From NCBI GenBank assembly GCA_022827185.1, contig JAJDTM010000057.1, positions 1 to 64,000 of the forward strand: a stretch of 64,000 bases of DNA, read 5' to 3'. This DNA is from Candidatus Poribacteria bacterium (GTDB lineage Bacteria; Poribacteria; WGA-4E; WGA-3G). The notes below the pieces were generated by a model. It saw only the letters and a program-made list of their open reading frames with translations, was not told the DNA's origin and ran no database searches. The position numbers and the translations under genes were made by a program. Below, in pieces: positions 42,001 to 50,233 of this stretch. The first letter of the stretch is position 1; every line of letters starts with the position of its first letter.

Positions 42001-43539
42001 TATTCTATTGAGGACTTGGCGCAGCTCATCTATGATTTGAAGCAGGCAAACCCACAAGCAAAGGTCGCTGTAAAGCTTGTATCTGAATTTTTGGTTGGAA
42101 CCATTGCGTCAGGTGTCGCAAAGGGCTACGCCGATGTGATCCAAGTGAGCGGACATGAAGGGGGTACGGGTGCATCACCGCTTAGTTCTATTAAGAATGC
42201 AGGAACACCCTGGGAACTCGGACTTGCGGAGACGCAGCGTGCGCTTGTGGAGAACGAATTGCGAGATCGCGTTGTATTGCGGGCAGACGGTGGAATGCGT
42301 TCAGGACGTGATATTGTCATCGCTGCTATGTTAGGCGCGGAAGAATACGGTTTTGGCACAATAGCGATGGTAGCAACCGGATGCGTGATGGCGCGCCAAT
42401 GCCACCTGAATACATGCCCTGTTGGGGTAGCTACGCAGGATCCGGCGCTCCGTGCGAAGTATCCTGGGACCCCTGAGATGGTTGTTAACTTCATGTTGGG
42501 GGTAGCAAATGAAGTTCGATCGATTCTCGCGAATCTTGGGCATAGGTGCTTGAACGATATTATTGGTCGTCCGGAATTGCTGCAACCGATTGACCTTGCA
42601 GATTATCCGAAAGCTGCGACGCTTGATTTGAGCGAAATTCTGACACCTGCTGATCCAACCGGTACACAACCTCGCTATCATCTACAGGAACGGAATGACC
42701 GAGAGGATATTCCGCTTGATGATCAGATTCTGGAGGATGCAGCGGAAGCGATCACGCAGAAAACATCGGTCCAGCTTTCCTATTCTATTCGGAACACGCA
42801 CCGGACGGTAGGTGCGAAGTTATCTGGTGAAATTGCGAGACGTTATGGTGACACGGGTTTGCCTGATAGAACAATTCAGTGCAACTTTGAGGGAAGTGCT
42901 GGGCAGAGTTTCGGTGCCTTCTGTATCAGCGGTGTCCAATTTGTGCTGACAGGGGAAGCTAATGACTATGTTGGCAAAGGCATGGCAGGCGGAGAACTTA
43001 TTATCAAACCCGCGCCCACTGCATCGTTTGAAACTTCTGAGAATACGATTATAGGAAATACAGTCTTATATGGCGCGACAGGTGGGACACTCTATGCAGC
43101 GGGTGGAGTTGGTGAACGGTTCTGCGTCCGAAATAGCGGCGCGACTGCTGTCGTTGAAGGTGTCGGTGATCATGGTTGTGAATACATGACCGCGGGTACA
43201 GTCGTGGTTATTGGTGAGACGGGTAGGAACTTCGGAGCCGGAATGACGGGGGGTACCGCATACATCCTTGACGAAAAAGGTCAATTTGAGAAGAAGTACA
43301 ACTCGGATTGGGTGAATATAGAAAAGATGAAGAGTGAGGCGGATGTTAAGAACCTGATGGCACTTATACAAAATCATGCAGCGTATACAGGTAGTCAGTA
43401 TGCCGAGAATATTCTCACCAATTGGGAGGCGTTCCTTCCGCACTTTTGGAAGGTTGTAACACCACCACCGCCACCCCTTCCGGCACCTGTCCAACTGAAA
43501 AGGAGAGCTGCAACTCGGAGAGAACGGCGGAAGCGTTAG
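39043..43539 (+). CDS. gltB: glutamate synthase large subunit
   Basis: 1498-aa GltB, making two glutamates from glutamine and 2-oxoglutarate. It begins MYKDLNEKDACGVGF, so Cys11 becomes the amidotransferase nucleophile after removal of a short propeptide. FSHRTVVYKGLL, FHQRYSTNTSSTWMLAQPF and HNGEINTLMGNRNWM are the glutaminase parts; the FMN/synthase barrel has GEGGESPTRF, KPGEGGQIPGHKV and GHEGGTGASPLSS; the 3Fe-4S ligands are Cys1114, Cys1120, Cys1125 (TGCVMARQCHLNTCPVG); the GXGXG helix domain runs about 1230-1430. Length is normal. The C-terminal tail is Pro-rich then Arg-rich. No gltD is adjacent, so the electron donor must be encoded elsewhere. Confidence 0.97.
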   Translation: MYKDLNEKDACGVGFVANRFGSRSHEIIKMATQAVTNLTHRGAVAADAKTGDGAGILTQIPEKLFQKELEKLGVHLDSINDMGVGMIFLPRHDEKALAQGRALVEKTLQQYGVPILGWRSVPLDLSALGTKALETLPEIQQVLVERPEQLTDDAFERCLYLICKELEHRITAAGLDEFHIASFSHRTVVYKGLLVAPQLAQFYLDLKDSDFEAALAVFHQRYSTNTSSTWMLAQPFHTLAHNGEINTLMGNRNWMRAREADLQSPLWKEHIQKLVPIINEHGSDSMSLDSVLELLTHSDRDILHAMMCLIPEAYEQIPDMPDVLKACYEYLSCVSEPWDGPAAVAFTDGVVVGASLDRNGLRPARYKVTEDGTVVMGSEVGIIELDDSRVVEKGRLGPGQMIAVDTAQGKLLKDSEIKHRVAEQKPYAEWVQRGIVTLPTEEDEASATTDAVPEQLPIYQKAFGYMTEDVERFIKPMITEAKEAVGSMGDDTPPAVISRHPRLLYTYFKQRFAQVTNPPIDSIRERLVMSLTTYLGRRHSLLTETEAHARLIRIPSPVLTNADLQALRDLDIPDFQIATLSVCFRVSTGKQGLESALEALCQRASEAVDAGITLLVLSDKDVSPDFAPIPMALAVGAVHHHLIREGKRMRVSLIAETGDAREEHHFAVLIGYGAAAVNPYLALSTIVQLAEDDEFGELTAAKAIETYKATVEKGILKIMAKMGISTVSSYRGAQIFEALGINATVIDKCFTGTTSRLNGIGFAEIAAETLHFHTKAFSGSEDGTSLEEAGYFRFRRNGEFHAFNPTVFKSLHKFVKAGNSEDYEKYVDAVESGEPSSLRDLVAFKPSTPIPIEAVEPAEDIVRRFTTGSMSFGALSRETHETLAIAMNRLGAKSGSGEGGESPTRFKEQPNGDLASSAIKQVASGRFGVTPTYLISAKELEIKMAQGSKPGEGGQIPGHKVTAEIASIRHSVPGVPLISPPPHHDIYSIEDLAQLIYDLKQANPQAKVAVKLVSEFLVGTIASGVAKGYADVIQVSGHEGGTGASPLSSIKNAGTPWELGLAETQRALVENELRDRVVLRADGGMRSGRDIVIAAMLGAEEYGFGTIAMVATGCVMARQCHLNTCPVGVATQDPALRAKYPGTPEMVVNFMLGVANEVRSILANLGHRCLNDIIGRPELLQPIDLADYPKAATLDLSEILTPADPTGTQPRYHLQERNDREDIPLDDQILEDAAEAITQKTSVQLSYSIRNTHRTVGAKLSGEIARRYGDTGLPDRTIQCNFEGSAGQSFGAFCISGVQFVLTGEANDYVGKGMAGGELIIKPAPTASFETSENTIIGNTVLYGATGGTLYAAGGVGERFCVRNSGATAVVEGVGDHGCEYMTAGTVVVIGETGRNFGAGMTGGTAYILDEKGQFEKKYNSDWVNIEKMKSEADVKNLMALIQNHAAYTGSQYAENILTNWEAFLPHFWKVVTPPPPPLPAPVQLKRRAATRRERRKR

Positions 43540-43584
43540 AGATCTTGATCTGATGAGCAGCTTGAGAGATGACAAGTAATATGC

Positions 43585-43615
43585 AAAAAAAAAGGCAGCA
43601 AATGCTGCCTTTTTT
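43585..43615. terminator. bidirectional terminator between gltB and exbD
   Basis: A-tract (43585-43593), GGCAGC, loop AAAT, GCTGCC (43604-43609), T-tract (43610-43615). The A-tract and T-tract allow termination on both strands, ending gltB from the left and the exbB-exbD operon from the right. Confidence 0.88.
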
Positions 43616-43631
43616 AATTCCGTTGTGTTCC

Positions 43632-44054
43632 TCAGTCTTCTTCTGACACAGCGAAAGCGATTTCGAGCCCTTCCGTTTTACTGGAGCGCATTTTCGCTCG
43701 CTCTACCACATCAATGACATCCCCGTGCTTAGCACGTTTGTCTGCTTTGATGATCAAGGTAGTGATCTGATTTTCATGCGCTGCGATAAAAAGCTCCATG
43801 TCTTCCAGTGTTAGCATTTCTTGATCATCAATTGAAATACGTCCGTCACTGTTAATGAAAAGGTTGAATTTCTTTCGCGTGAATTCGTGCTTCGTTGCAG
43901 AATCGGGTAAGGTAACGGTAAAAGGCGGAGGAACCTTCATGACAGCAGATACCATGAAGAAGATGAGCAACAAGAACACACAATCAATCATTGGTGCCAT
44001 CGGAATATCATCATCTTCTTGTGTTTTCCGCCGTTTAGCCAAGTTTAAAGCCAT
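43632..44054 (-). CDS. ExbD/TolR family protein
   Basis: 140-aa bitopic protein: a short cytoplasmic N-terminus, one TM at about residues 21-42 (MAPMIDCVFLLLIFFMVSAV) carrying the conserved Asp24 that conducts protons in this family, and a periplasmic domain ending AFAVSEED. With the ExbB-like protein at 44674 it would form an energy-transducing channel that uses the proton motive force to drive an outer-membrane transporter. It follows the other exbD by 52 nt on the same strand. No TonB gene is seen here. Confidence 0.93.
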   Translation of the reverse strand: MALNLAKRRKTQEDDDIPMAPMIDCVFLLLIFFMVSAVMKVPPPFTVTLPDSATKHEFTRKKFNLFINSDGRISIDDQEMLTLEDMELFIAAHENQITTLIIKADKRAKHGDVIDVVERAKMRSSKTEGLEIAFAVSEED

Positions 44055-44106
44055 TGGAATTCTCCTTCTATAGAAATTAGATTACGACTGCTATCGCGTG
44101 AGACTG

Positions 44107-44556
44107 TCAGTCTCTTGCGACAATAGCGAATCCGATTTTATCTATACCTGCCTGTTTTGCGATGTCCATCACCTGCACGATCTGTTCATGAAGTACTTCC
44201 CGCTCAGATTGGATAATGAGCATGTTCGTTGCTTCGTCCGGTGCATTGATGAACTGGTTGAACATTTCATCAATCTGGACAACTGCATCGTTCAACACCA
44301 TAGTGCCTCGATCCTCACCGGGTTCTGGGTTTGCGATCCGGACCGTCAACCCTTTCGGTTTATCGGGCGAGGGTTTCCCCGGTGGGGGAAGCTGCACCCG
44401 GAGGCCGGGAATCGGCGAGAAGGTTGTAGACACCATGAAGAAAATCAGGAGCAGGAATACACAATCAATCATAGGTGCCATACTGAGCGTTGGTGGCTTA
44501 CGTTCCCTGATTTTGGTTGCAAGCAGACTCAATTTGGCTTCACCGACTTGTTGCAT
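44107..44556 (-). CDS. ExbD/TolR family protein (second copy)
   Basis: 149-aa bitopic protein with an N-terminal basic segment KIRERKPPTLS, a TM with MAPMIDCVFLLLIFFMVSTTF including the conserved Asp, and a periplasmic domain (IAVVARD-like end, IDKIGFAIVARD). The TM is almost identical to that of the 43632 protein, whereas the periplasmic parts differ, so the two probably form heteromeric stators or serve different partners. AAGGAGACTTTGAA precedes the ATG. It lies 117 nt downstream of the ExbB-like gene. Confidence 0.93.
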   Translation of the reverse strand: MQQVGEAKLSLLATKIRERKPPTLSMAPMIDCVFLLLIFFMVSTTFSPIPGLRVQLPPPGKPSPDKPKGLTVRIANPEPGEDRGTMVLNDAVVQIDEMFNQFINAPDEATNMLIIQSEREVLHEQIVQVMDIAKQAGIDKIGFAIVARD

Positions 44557-44673
44557 TTCAAAGTCTCCTTTCTCGTTAATGAGACCAGGGCTGCGGTTCG
44601 AGAACCTAACACCCTACAAACCTATTGGAGAGGCGGATGTAAATCACCCGCCATTCTGTTCCAAGGTTAGGCG

Positions 44674-45666
44674 TTAGCTAGATTCACCAACAATCAGTTG
44701 ATTGACAATTTCGGTGGAAACCTGTGAAATTTCAACCATGTGTCTGTTGACCCAGCTATCAAAAAGTTGGAAGAAAATCAAACATGGAATAGCAACTGTC
44801 AAGCCAGCAGCAGTTGTGAGGAGTGCCTGTGAGATACCACCTGCGAGCTGCTGCGGGTCACCGGTACCTTCAAGTGCGATTGTCGTAAATGCACTAATCA
44901 TACCTGTAACCGTTCCGAGCAAACCGAACAGCGGCGAAACCACCGCGACTGTACCGAGAACCGGCAGATTTCTTTCCAGTTCAGGAATTTCAAGGAGGCT
45001 TGCTTCTTCAATGGCTTCCTGAATTTCTTCTTTGCTAATATCGCGTTCCTCAATCTGGGCTTGGCTGTATCGGAGTAACCCTGCTTTAAGGACATTAGCA
45101 AGTGGGCCGCCGGCTTCTTCACAAGTTGAGACGGCTTCCATAATGTTCTCTTTCCGCAAAGAGTCGGCGATACTGGCGATAAACTGTTCAGTTCCAATTC
45201 GGGAACGACTCCGGACAAAGGTGAAAAGTCTTTCAATAATGAAAGTTAACGCCGTGATAGAGCAGAGGGCGAGTGGCCAGAAGACGAATCCGAACTTCTG
45301 AAAGAAGGTAACGATGTTATCCTTTTTGGTCATCTTGAGCGGTACGAAGTGATCACCGCCATTAACGACTGTGACAGGTTTTCCAAGCCGGTCGCCATAG
45401 CCTTCTCTATAAATACTGATGAGGTAGCGGCCCGCGGGGACACCAGATTTTTCATATTCGCCGTTGGCATCTGTGGATGCGGTGTATTCTTCCCCACCTG
45501 TAGCAACGATCTTGACCTCAACATCTGGAATCGGGTTCTGTGCTGTGGTTGTATCAACAATACTGCCTCGGACGGTTCCACCACTTGCATCATCTTGCGC
45601 AAAAGCGATGCCGGTTGACATACCGATACAAGCAATTAGCATTAAAACGAAACTAAAACGAATCAT
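44674..45666 (-). CDS. ExbB/TolQ-like proton channel with N-terminal carboxypeptidase-regulatory domain
   Basis: 330-aa protein. Signal peptide (about 1-23, ending IAFAQ). Residues about 28-110 are a periplasmic CarboxypepD_reg/SdrD-B-like beta-sandwich: GGTVRGSIVDTTTAQNPIPDVEVKI, DANGEYEKSGVPAGRYLISIYREGYG. A MotA/TolQ/ExbB domain follows with three TM segments (FWPLALCSITALTFIIERL; LPVLGTVAVVSPLFGLLGTVTGMISAF; LLTTAAGLTVAIPCLIFF). Standard ExbB proteins are about 240 residues, so the beta domain is an addition. Two ExbD genes follow on the same strand. Confidence 0.92.
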   Translation of the reverse strand: MIRFSFVLMLIACIGMSTGIAFAQDDASGGTVRGSIVDTTTAQNPIPDVEVKIVATGGEEYTASTDANGEYEKSGVPAGRYLISIYREGYGDRLGKPVTVVNGGDHFVPLKMTKKDNIVTFFQKFGFVFWPLALCSITALTFIIERLFTFVRSRSRIGTEQFIASIADSLRKENIMEAVSTCEEAGGPLANVLKAGLLRYSQAQIEERDISKEEIQEAIEEASLLEIPELERNLPVLGTVAVVSPLFGLLGTVTGMISAFTTIALEGTGDPQQLAGGISQALLTTAAGLTVAIPCLIFFQLFDSWVNRHMVEISQVSTEIVNQLIVGESS

Positions 45667-46007
45667 TCGTTCTGATCCTCCTTAGGTAACTTGCCGATTG
45701 GGTTGGCAAGTCTCTACAAGTCATCTCATAAAGTGTTGTATAATAAAGCACGCAAGCCGCACCTTAACAACTTAATTTTATTAACACGTGAGCGTTTCAT
45801 CTACACGATTTTTCTCGTTGGGAATTAAAGTCTCTATATATCTGTAGATCGCCCTTACCGCTTGTAACACCATTTCCATTAAAAACACTTGAGTGCTTAA
45901 GAAGTTACGCGCTTTATGCGAGTGTTAGAGAAAATGGTATTATAGGTGATATTACTAAACGCGAGATCGCTGGACACGGTTCTCGTGTCCAGCGATACAC
46001 AAAACAT
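45667..46007. other. 341-bp gap with hairpin at 45968-45994
   Basis: No gene. Near the left gene it would hold the exbB promoter. At 45968-45994 a perfect 11-bp stem CGCTGGACACG / CGTGTCCAGCG with loop GTTCT sits 13 nt past the stop of the large outer-membrane protein gene; it lacks a T-run but likely marks that transcript's end. Confidence 0.55.
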
Positions 46008-49000
46008 TTAGAAGCCCATCATTGCTCGTACGAAGGTAGTGTTACTCGTCGTGTGATCGAGCAAGATAGTGGTTCGTCGGTAACCAGCAAGGATGACGAT
46101 ATTGAACCCAAGCCATTCACCGCGGTTGATCGCTTGAACTTCAAAGATTCGGGTTCTCAAGTCCGGTCGATAGAGGACTGGAACATCTTCATCTTCCGGG
46201 AAGTTTGTCAAATAGTTTTTGAAGTTATTATCCCGGTTGGTAAATTTCCGGTATTGGAAACCGCCAAGGATGTTCATCCTTTGCGAGAACTGGTAGTCAA
46301 GCCGTACACCGAGTACATCTTCACGACTTCTACGATTGAAGCGCAGATATTCGACGGGTTCGGTATCAGTTGGGACGAATTGACGTGGGTTGAGTGCCTC
46401 GCCAATTTCCTCAGACGCTCGGTCGAATGCGCGATCCCAGATGTACTTCGCCATCGGTGTGAGCGTCAAATCTTCACCGATTCTGTCAACGAATGGAAGT
46501 TCACCGAGTGGAATCTCGTATCTTGCTTTGAGAATTGTCTGCTGATTGCGAATATCGCGTTCCGGGTAGCGCCGCTTTTTCCAGTTTTCGGGGTCATAGA
46601 TTAAGCCTGGATCCTCAGGATCGAGTGCGTTAATCCCGTGGTCTGGATAGAACGGGTATTCCCGTCTTTCGCCACCAGCCCGAACCTGTTCAACGGGGAC
46701 CATGAAGTCAACACGTTGATCGGCATTAAGCGGATCCCCTTCGTCTCCTGATCCCTCAACATCCAAGAAAATTGCCCCAGCCTCATCCTGCTCAAACTGT
46801 TTTTGCAGTACAACGAGGAATTTGGCTTCAAGTGTGAGGTTAGGAACAGCGGTATAAAGGAACTGAAGTGTCGTCGTATTCACGCGCGCATTGTAGAAAT
46901 CAAGCTCGTCAGAAATTTGGACAGGTTCCAATTCACCGACACGCAGTGTAATGGTATAGTCCGGAATATCGTCTTGGACTCGGACAAATCGGTTTTGGAA
47001 GAGTACCGTTCCAAAGTCAGGAATGTCCCGCTGATAGGTGACATGTAGGTATTTGGAATCATTTTTCCGGCGACTTGAGACCTCGCTTTCATTAAGCCAT
47101 CCGACTTTAAGTGAAAGGTTATCAAGGAGGTCATATTCGGCGAAAACATGGTAGCCTTCTCTGTCTATCCCGTACTCATATTGCGGTTCAAAATCGTCCT
47201 CAAGAGAATCAATTGTACCGTTGTTGTTCAGATCAACGAGGTCGGTGAAGACCGGCGGATCAGCATCAAAGATGAGGAAGTCTTCTTGGAAATCCAAAAC
47301 GCCGTTCTGGTCTCTGTCATCAGCGCGTGGTAGGACTCCATCGAAGTCGTCATCATCGGGCCAGTCGTCATCATCATCATCATCTTCAATGAGGGCGTAA
47401 TTGACTTCATCCCATGGATCTTGTTCTGCCTGTGATGCGGGTGTCCGCTCAAGGGAGTATTCCTGATCCCTGTCAGTATTAGAACCGAAGTTGAGATAGG
47501 TTGTTGTATACCCGGGATCGATATGATAATAGACCCCTTCAAGGTACAACTTCCCGAATCGGGATTTGAGTTGGACGAACCATGCGGTTTCTCTACCCAT
47601 TGTTCCGTCGCCGCTTTCATCGGTTCCGCCGCCACCTAACATGGCTTCAAATCGTTCACCCTCGGTCTCAGAGTATGTAGGGACTCCGTTTGCATCTAAG
47701 GGTAATCCTGTTGCCGGATCAATGGAGATACCGGTTTCTTCTTCGCCATCTTCGCTTAGGATGGTTGTTTTGAGCCGGCTAAATCCGATCTGATCTTTGG
47801 GAATGGTGGGATACTGCTTATATTTACCGTTAATGGAATAGTGTGCTCGGACAAAAACGTTACCGATGGTCCCTTCTAAGTCAAGCCCGTAAAGGAGTGC
47901 TGCGCGTGCTGCCCCGTATTGATAACGGACTTTACGCGGTTTACCTTCACCGGTCCATTTACTGGGCTGGTCTTTAAGGGATGCCCGGTTACTGGTGTAA
48001 TCTGAGGATTGCCCATAGTTACCGGGTGCTTCAATAACATCACGGTACGGCATCTGGATGTGACCATCTTCGGTCTTAATCCACTCTTGGATTTCCGGGT
48101 CTGATTCGGCTTTGTTTGCAGGACTGTTTCCGATAATAGCAATGTTGTAATCACCTGCGACAACTATCTCAAAGGTAACGGATTGGACCGTGCGGGGATC
48201 CGCATCAATTTGGTATGCGCCTTCTGAAAGGAGTTGTGCGACATCGGGAGAAGGCGCGCCATCTGGATCTACAAAAGCGAGAACGACTTTCATCTTGTTG
48301 AAGCCGTCCACGATTTTCCACCCGTCTCCATCTTCAGAATCTCGGATGTCAGAAGGAAGTCCGCCGACAGTCATCGGGATTACATTACTACCATCAAGGG
48401 TTTCAGTTATGGTTTCCGAAGGTAGTGACTTAGGTTCGACCCCTTCTTCAATGTCTTCAGGTGTTAACTCTTCCAACGCTTGGGTGACAATTGTAACTTT
48501 CATAGTTTTGAAAGCTGCACCGACACCCCCCTGAATATTGTCACCATGTAGTGTCGGATCGTAACCCGAGAATACGGTGACAGTTCCATGATTATCTTCA
48601 GGCGAGTCATCGCGGAAGACAACTGTGATTGATTCTGGTGGTGTATTTGCGACGGTACCCATGAGTGGGTTTTCAACGCGTTCCGGGTGTTCTTTATGCA
48701 GGTTGATGTAAGTGAACCCGACGCGGAAAATGTCGCCTAAAAGCCCTTGTGCTCGGAACCCGACGAGGCGTGCGTTTTCAATGTGCCGTACGCCCGCGTC
48801 CTCATTCAGACCGTTCCGACGACCGAGCGTTGGTGCGAGGTTCGCCGCTGCGTCCGTCAATTGTACAGGGTTTGAGATACGCGAATTGATAAGCGTAAAA
48901 AGGTGCCGTTCCTGCGCGAAAGAGATATCCCATCGAAGCCCATCAAATTCTGTTTTGTAGAGGATGTAACGGTTCGGGAATAACGTAGACGGCTTGAAGC

Positions 49001-49388
49001 GCAAGTGGTCACCAATAGCAAATTCGGTGTATCTTCCACGGTAACTGTCTTCAGTTAGGACCGTTCTATCCAGCTGTGCTGAGAATCTTTCACTATCCAG
49101 CTGCCCTGTCCAACCAACAAACAATTCACCGTTCTGGTCAAACTCTTTCTGCTCGCGATAGTTATAGACCTCGTTACCTTCAAGCAGCTCTTTTCCAAAC
49201 AGATCATAGAAGAATTGGGGTTCTTCTTCTAACTGGAAACGCGCTGAGAATTTAGAACTCCCCTCAATCGTTGGCAATAGGGGTTCTTGTGGACCAAGGC
49301 TTTGTGCCCCACAACCGTAAAGCACAAACGCGCTCAGGATACAGGTCGCTACAAGTAAAACATCAATTGATTGTTTTAGCCTGTTCAT
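46008..49388 (-). CDS. large outer-membrane lipoprotein with EF-hand-like repeats
   Basis: 1126-aa envelope protein. Lipobox FVLYGC gives Cys26 for lipidation; the C-terminus ends in RAMMGF, a terminal Phe typical of beta-barrel outer-membrane proteins. The body has many amphipathic beta strands (FSAQLDRTVLTEDSYRGRYTEFAIGDHL-like, alternating). Around residues 665-715 an Asp cluster (a run of D residues, WPDDDDFDG) is followed by EF-hand-like DRDQNGVLDFQED and DLNNNGTIDSLEDD, probable calcium sites. It has no recognised substrate channel or plug, so it may be a large porin or surface barrel. A hairpin follows the stop; a long gene-free region lies upstream. Confidence 0.8.
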   Translation of the reverse strand: MNRLKQSIDVLLVATCILSAFVLYGCGAQSLGPQEPLLPTIEGSSKFSARFQLEEEPQFFYDLFGKELLEGNEVYNYREQKEFDQNGELFVGWTGQLDSERFSAQLDRTVLTEDSYRGRYTEFAIGDHLRFKPSTLFPNRYILYKTEFDGLRWDISFAQERHLFTLINSRISNPVQLTDAAANLAPTLGRRNGLNEDAGVRHIENARLVGFRAQGLLGDIFRVGFTYINLHKEHPERVENPLMGTVANTPPESITVVFRDDSPEDNHGTVTVFSGYDPTLHGDNIQGGVGAAFKTMKVTIVTQALEELTPEDIEEGVEPKSLPSETITETLDGSNVIPMTVGGLPSDIRDSEDGDGWKIVDGFNKMKVVLAFVDPDGAPSPDVAQLLSEGAYQIDADPRTVQSVTFEIVVAGDYNIAIIGNSPANKAESDPEIQEWIKTEDGHIQMPYRDVIEAPGNYGQSSDYTSNRASLKDQPSKWTGEGKPRKVRYQYGAARAALLYGLDLEGTIGNVFVRAHYSINGKYKQYPTIPKDQIGFSRLKTTILSEDGEEETGISIDPATGLPLDANGVPTYSETEGERFEAMLGGGGTDESGDGTMGRETAWFVQLKSRFGKLYLEGVYYHIDPGYTTTYLNFGSNTDRDQEYSLERTPASQAEQDPWDEVNYALIEDDDDDDDWPDDDDFDGVLPRADDRDQNGVLDFQEDFLIFDADPPVFTDLVDLNNNGTIDSLEDDFEPQYEYGIDREGYHVFAEYDLLDNLSLKVGWLNESEVSSRRKNDSKYLHVTYQRDIPDFGTVLFQNRFVRVQDDIPDYTITLRVGELEPVQISDELDFYNARVNTTTLQFLYTAVPNLTLEAKFLVVLQKQFEQDEAGAIFLDVEGSGDEGDPLNADQRVDFMVPVEQVRAGGERREYPFYPDHGINALDPEDPGLIYDPENWKKRRYPERDIRNQQTILKARYEIPLGELPFVDRIGEDLTLTPMAKYIWDRAFDRASEEIGEALNPRQFVPTDTEPVEYLRFNRRSREDVLGVRLDYQFSQRMNILGGFQYRKFTNRDNNFKNYLTNFPEDEDVPVLYRPDLRTRIFEVQAINRGEWLGFNIVILAGYRRTTILLDHTTSNTTFVRAMMGF

Positions 49389-50233
49389 TATTTTGTTTTT
49401 CCTCCTTGGAGATAATGAATCGGATGTTTAGGTAACCGAGCTGCGACACGAATATTTCGTCATTCGCGCTCTTTACCTGGGTTTCCGACAAAAACCTTGA
49501 AATGGATGAAAACCGCTTTGCGTGTAAACGAAAAGTGCCAAAATTGCGTTAGTTATTGCAAATAACACGTGTTCAATTTTTTACTTTTCGTCACTGCCGA
49601 ACAGATATTCCGTAAATCGCGAATATCGCGCGAAGCGTATAAAAAGCGAGTCTCCTTCCAACAAATTAAGGGTTTGTTTTACAGAAATTTACGATAAACG
49701 CATAATAAAATGCCTGTAAAACTGTTCTTAAGCATCTAAAATAGCACCGATTTGAATTTCTGTCAAGTTTTTAAACAGAAAAAATACATGCATTGGAGTG
49801 GAATTTCAAATAAACATACCACAAATGTGATATATTTTCAAGTTTAATATCGGTACTATTCATTTTCGATTTTTCGCCCGTTTTGTTTTTTAAGGATAAG
49901 TAGCAATCTGGAAATGATCTACTTATACATTCTCTGTGATATTATGCTAATGGCGGCTACACAAACAGAGATATATCCTTAGTATGTGGGTAGTTTGTGC
50001 CATTTACTGTCTCCCTGAAGACAGCAGCAACTCATAACGAATCAGTTTTGTCTTAAGCGTCAGTCGAGAATATCGACCGACCTTGCTATAAATTTATGAA
50101 CCCGCATAATGCCAACGAGCGTGATATATATTATACTACATTTTAAGAAAAATTGACATTTTTTTTACAAAGTTGTCCAAAATAATAAAGCCTCGAACCA
50201 AAATCGAGGCTTTAAATATTTCCAAATGGGTGT
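49389..50233. other. 845-bp gene-free region
   Basis: Largest gap in the window. No convincing frame. It contains two hairpins (50007-50024, CTGTCT/AGACAG around CCCTGA; 50059-50081, GTCAGTCGA/TCGACCGAC, 8 of 9 pairs) within 75 bp of one another, plus AT-rich stretches and a terminator at 50188-50213. The part near 49400-49600 should hold the promoter of the large outer-membrane gene. A small RNA at about 49990-50090 is possible. Confidence 0.5.
50188..50213 (-). terminator. terminator of Wzz-like gene
   Basis: AAAGCCTCGA / TCGAGGCTTT, 10-bp stem, 6-nt loop, 20 nt after the stop at 50234. On the minus strand it runs into ATTATTTT. Confidence 0.8.

Noticed and set aside
47228..47635. 135-aa minus ORF inside the large lipoprotein gene
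   Set aside because: Shadow frame over an Asp-rich region, with Met/Ser/His-rich composition and no start signal.
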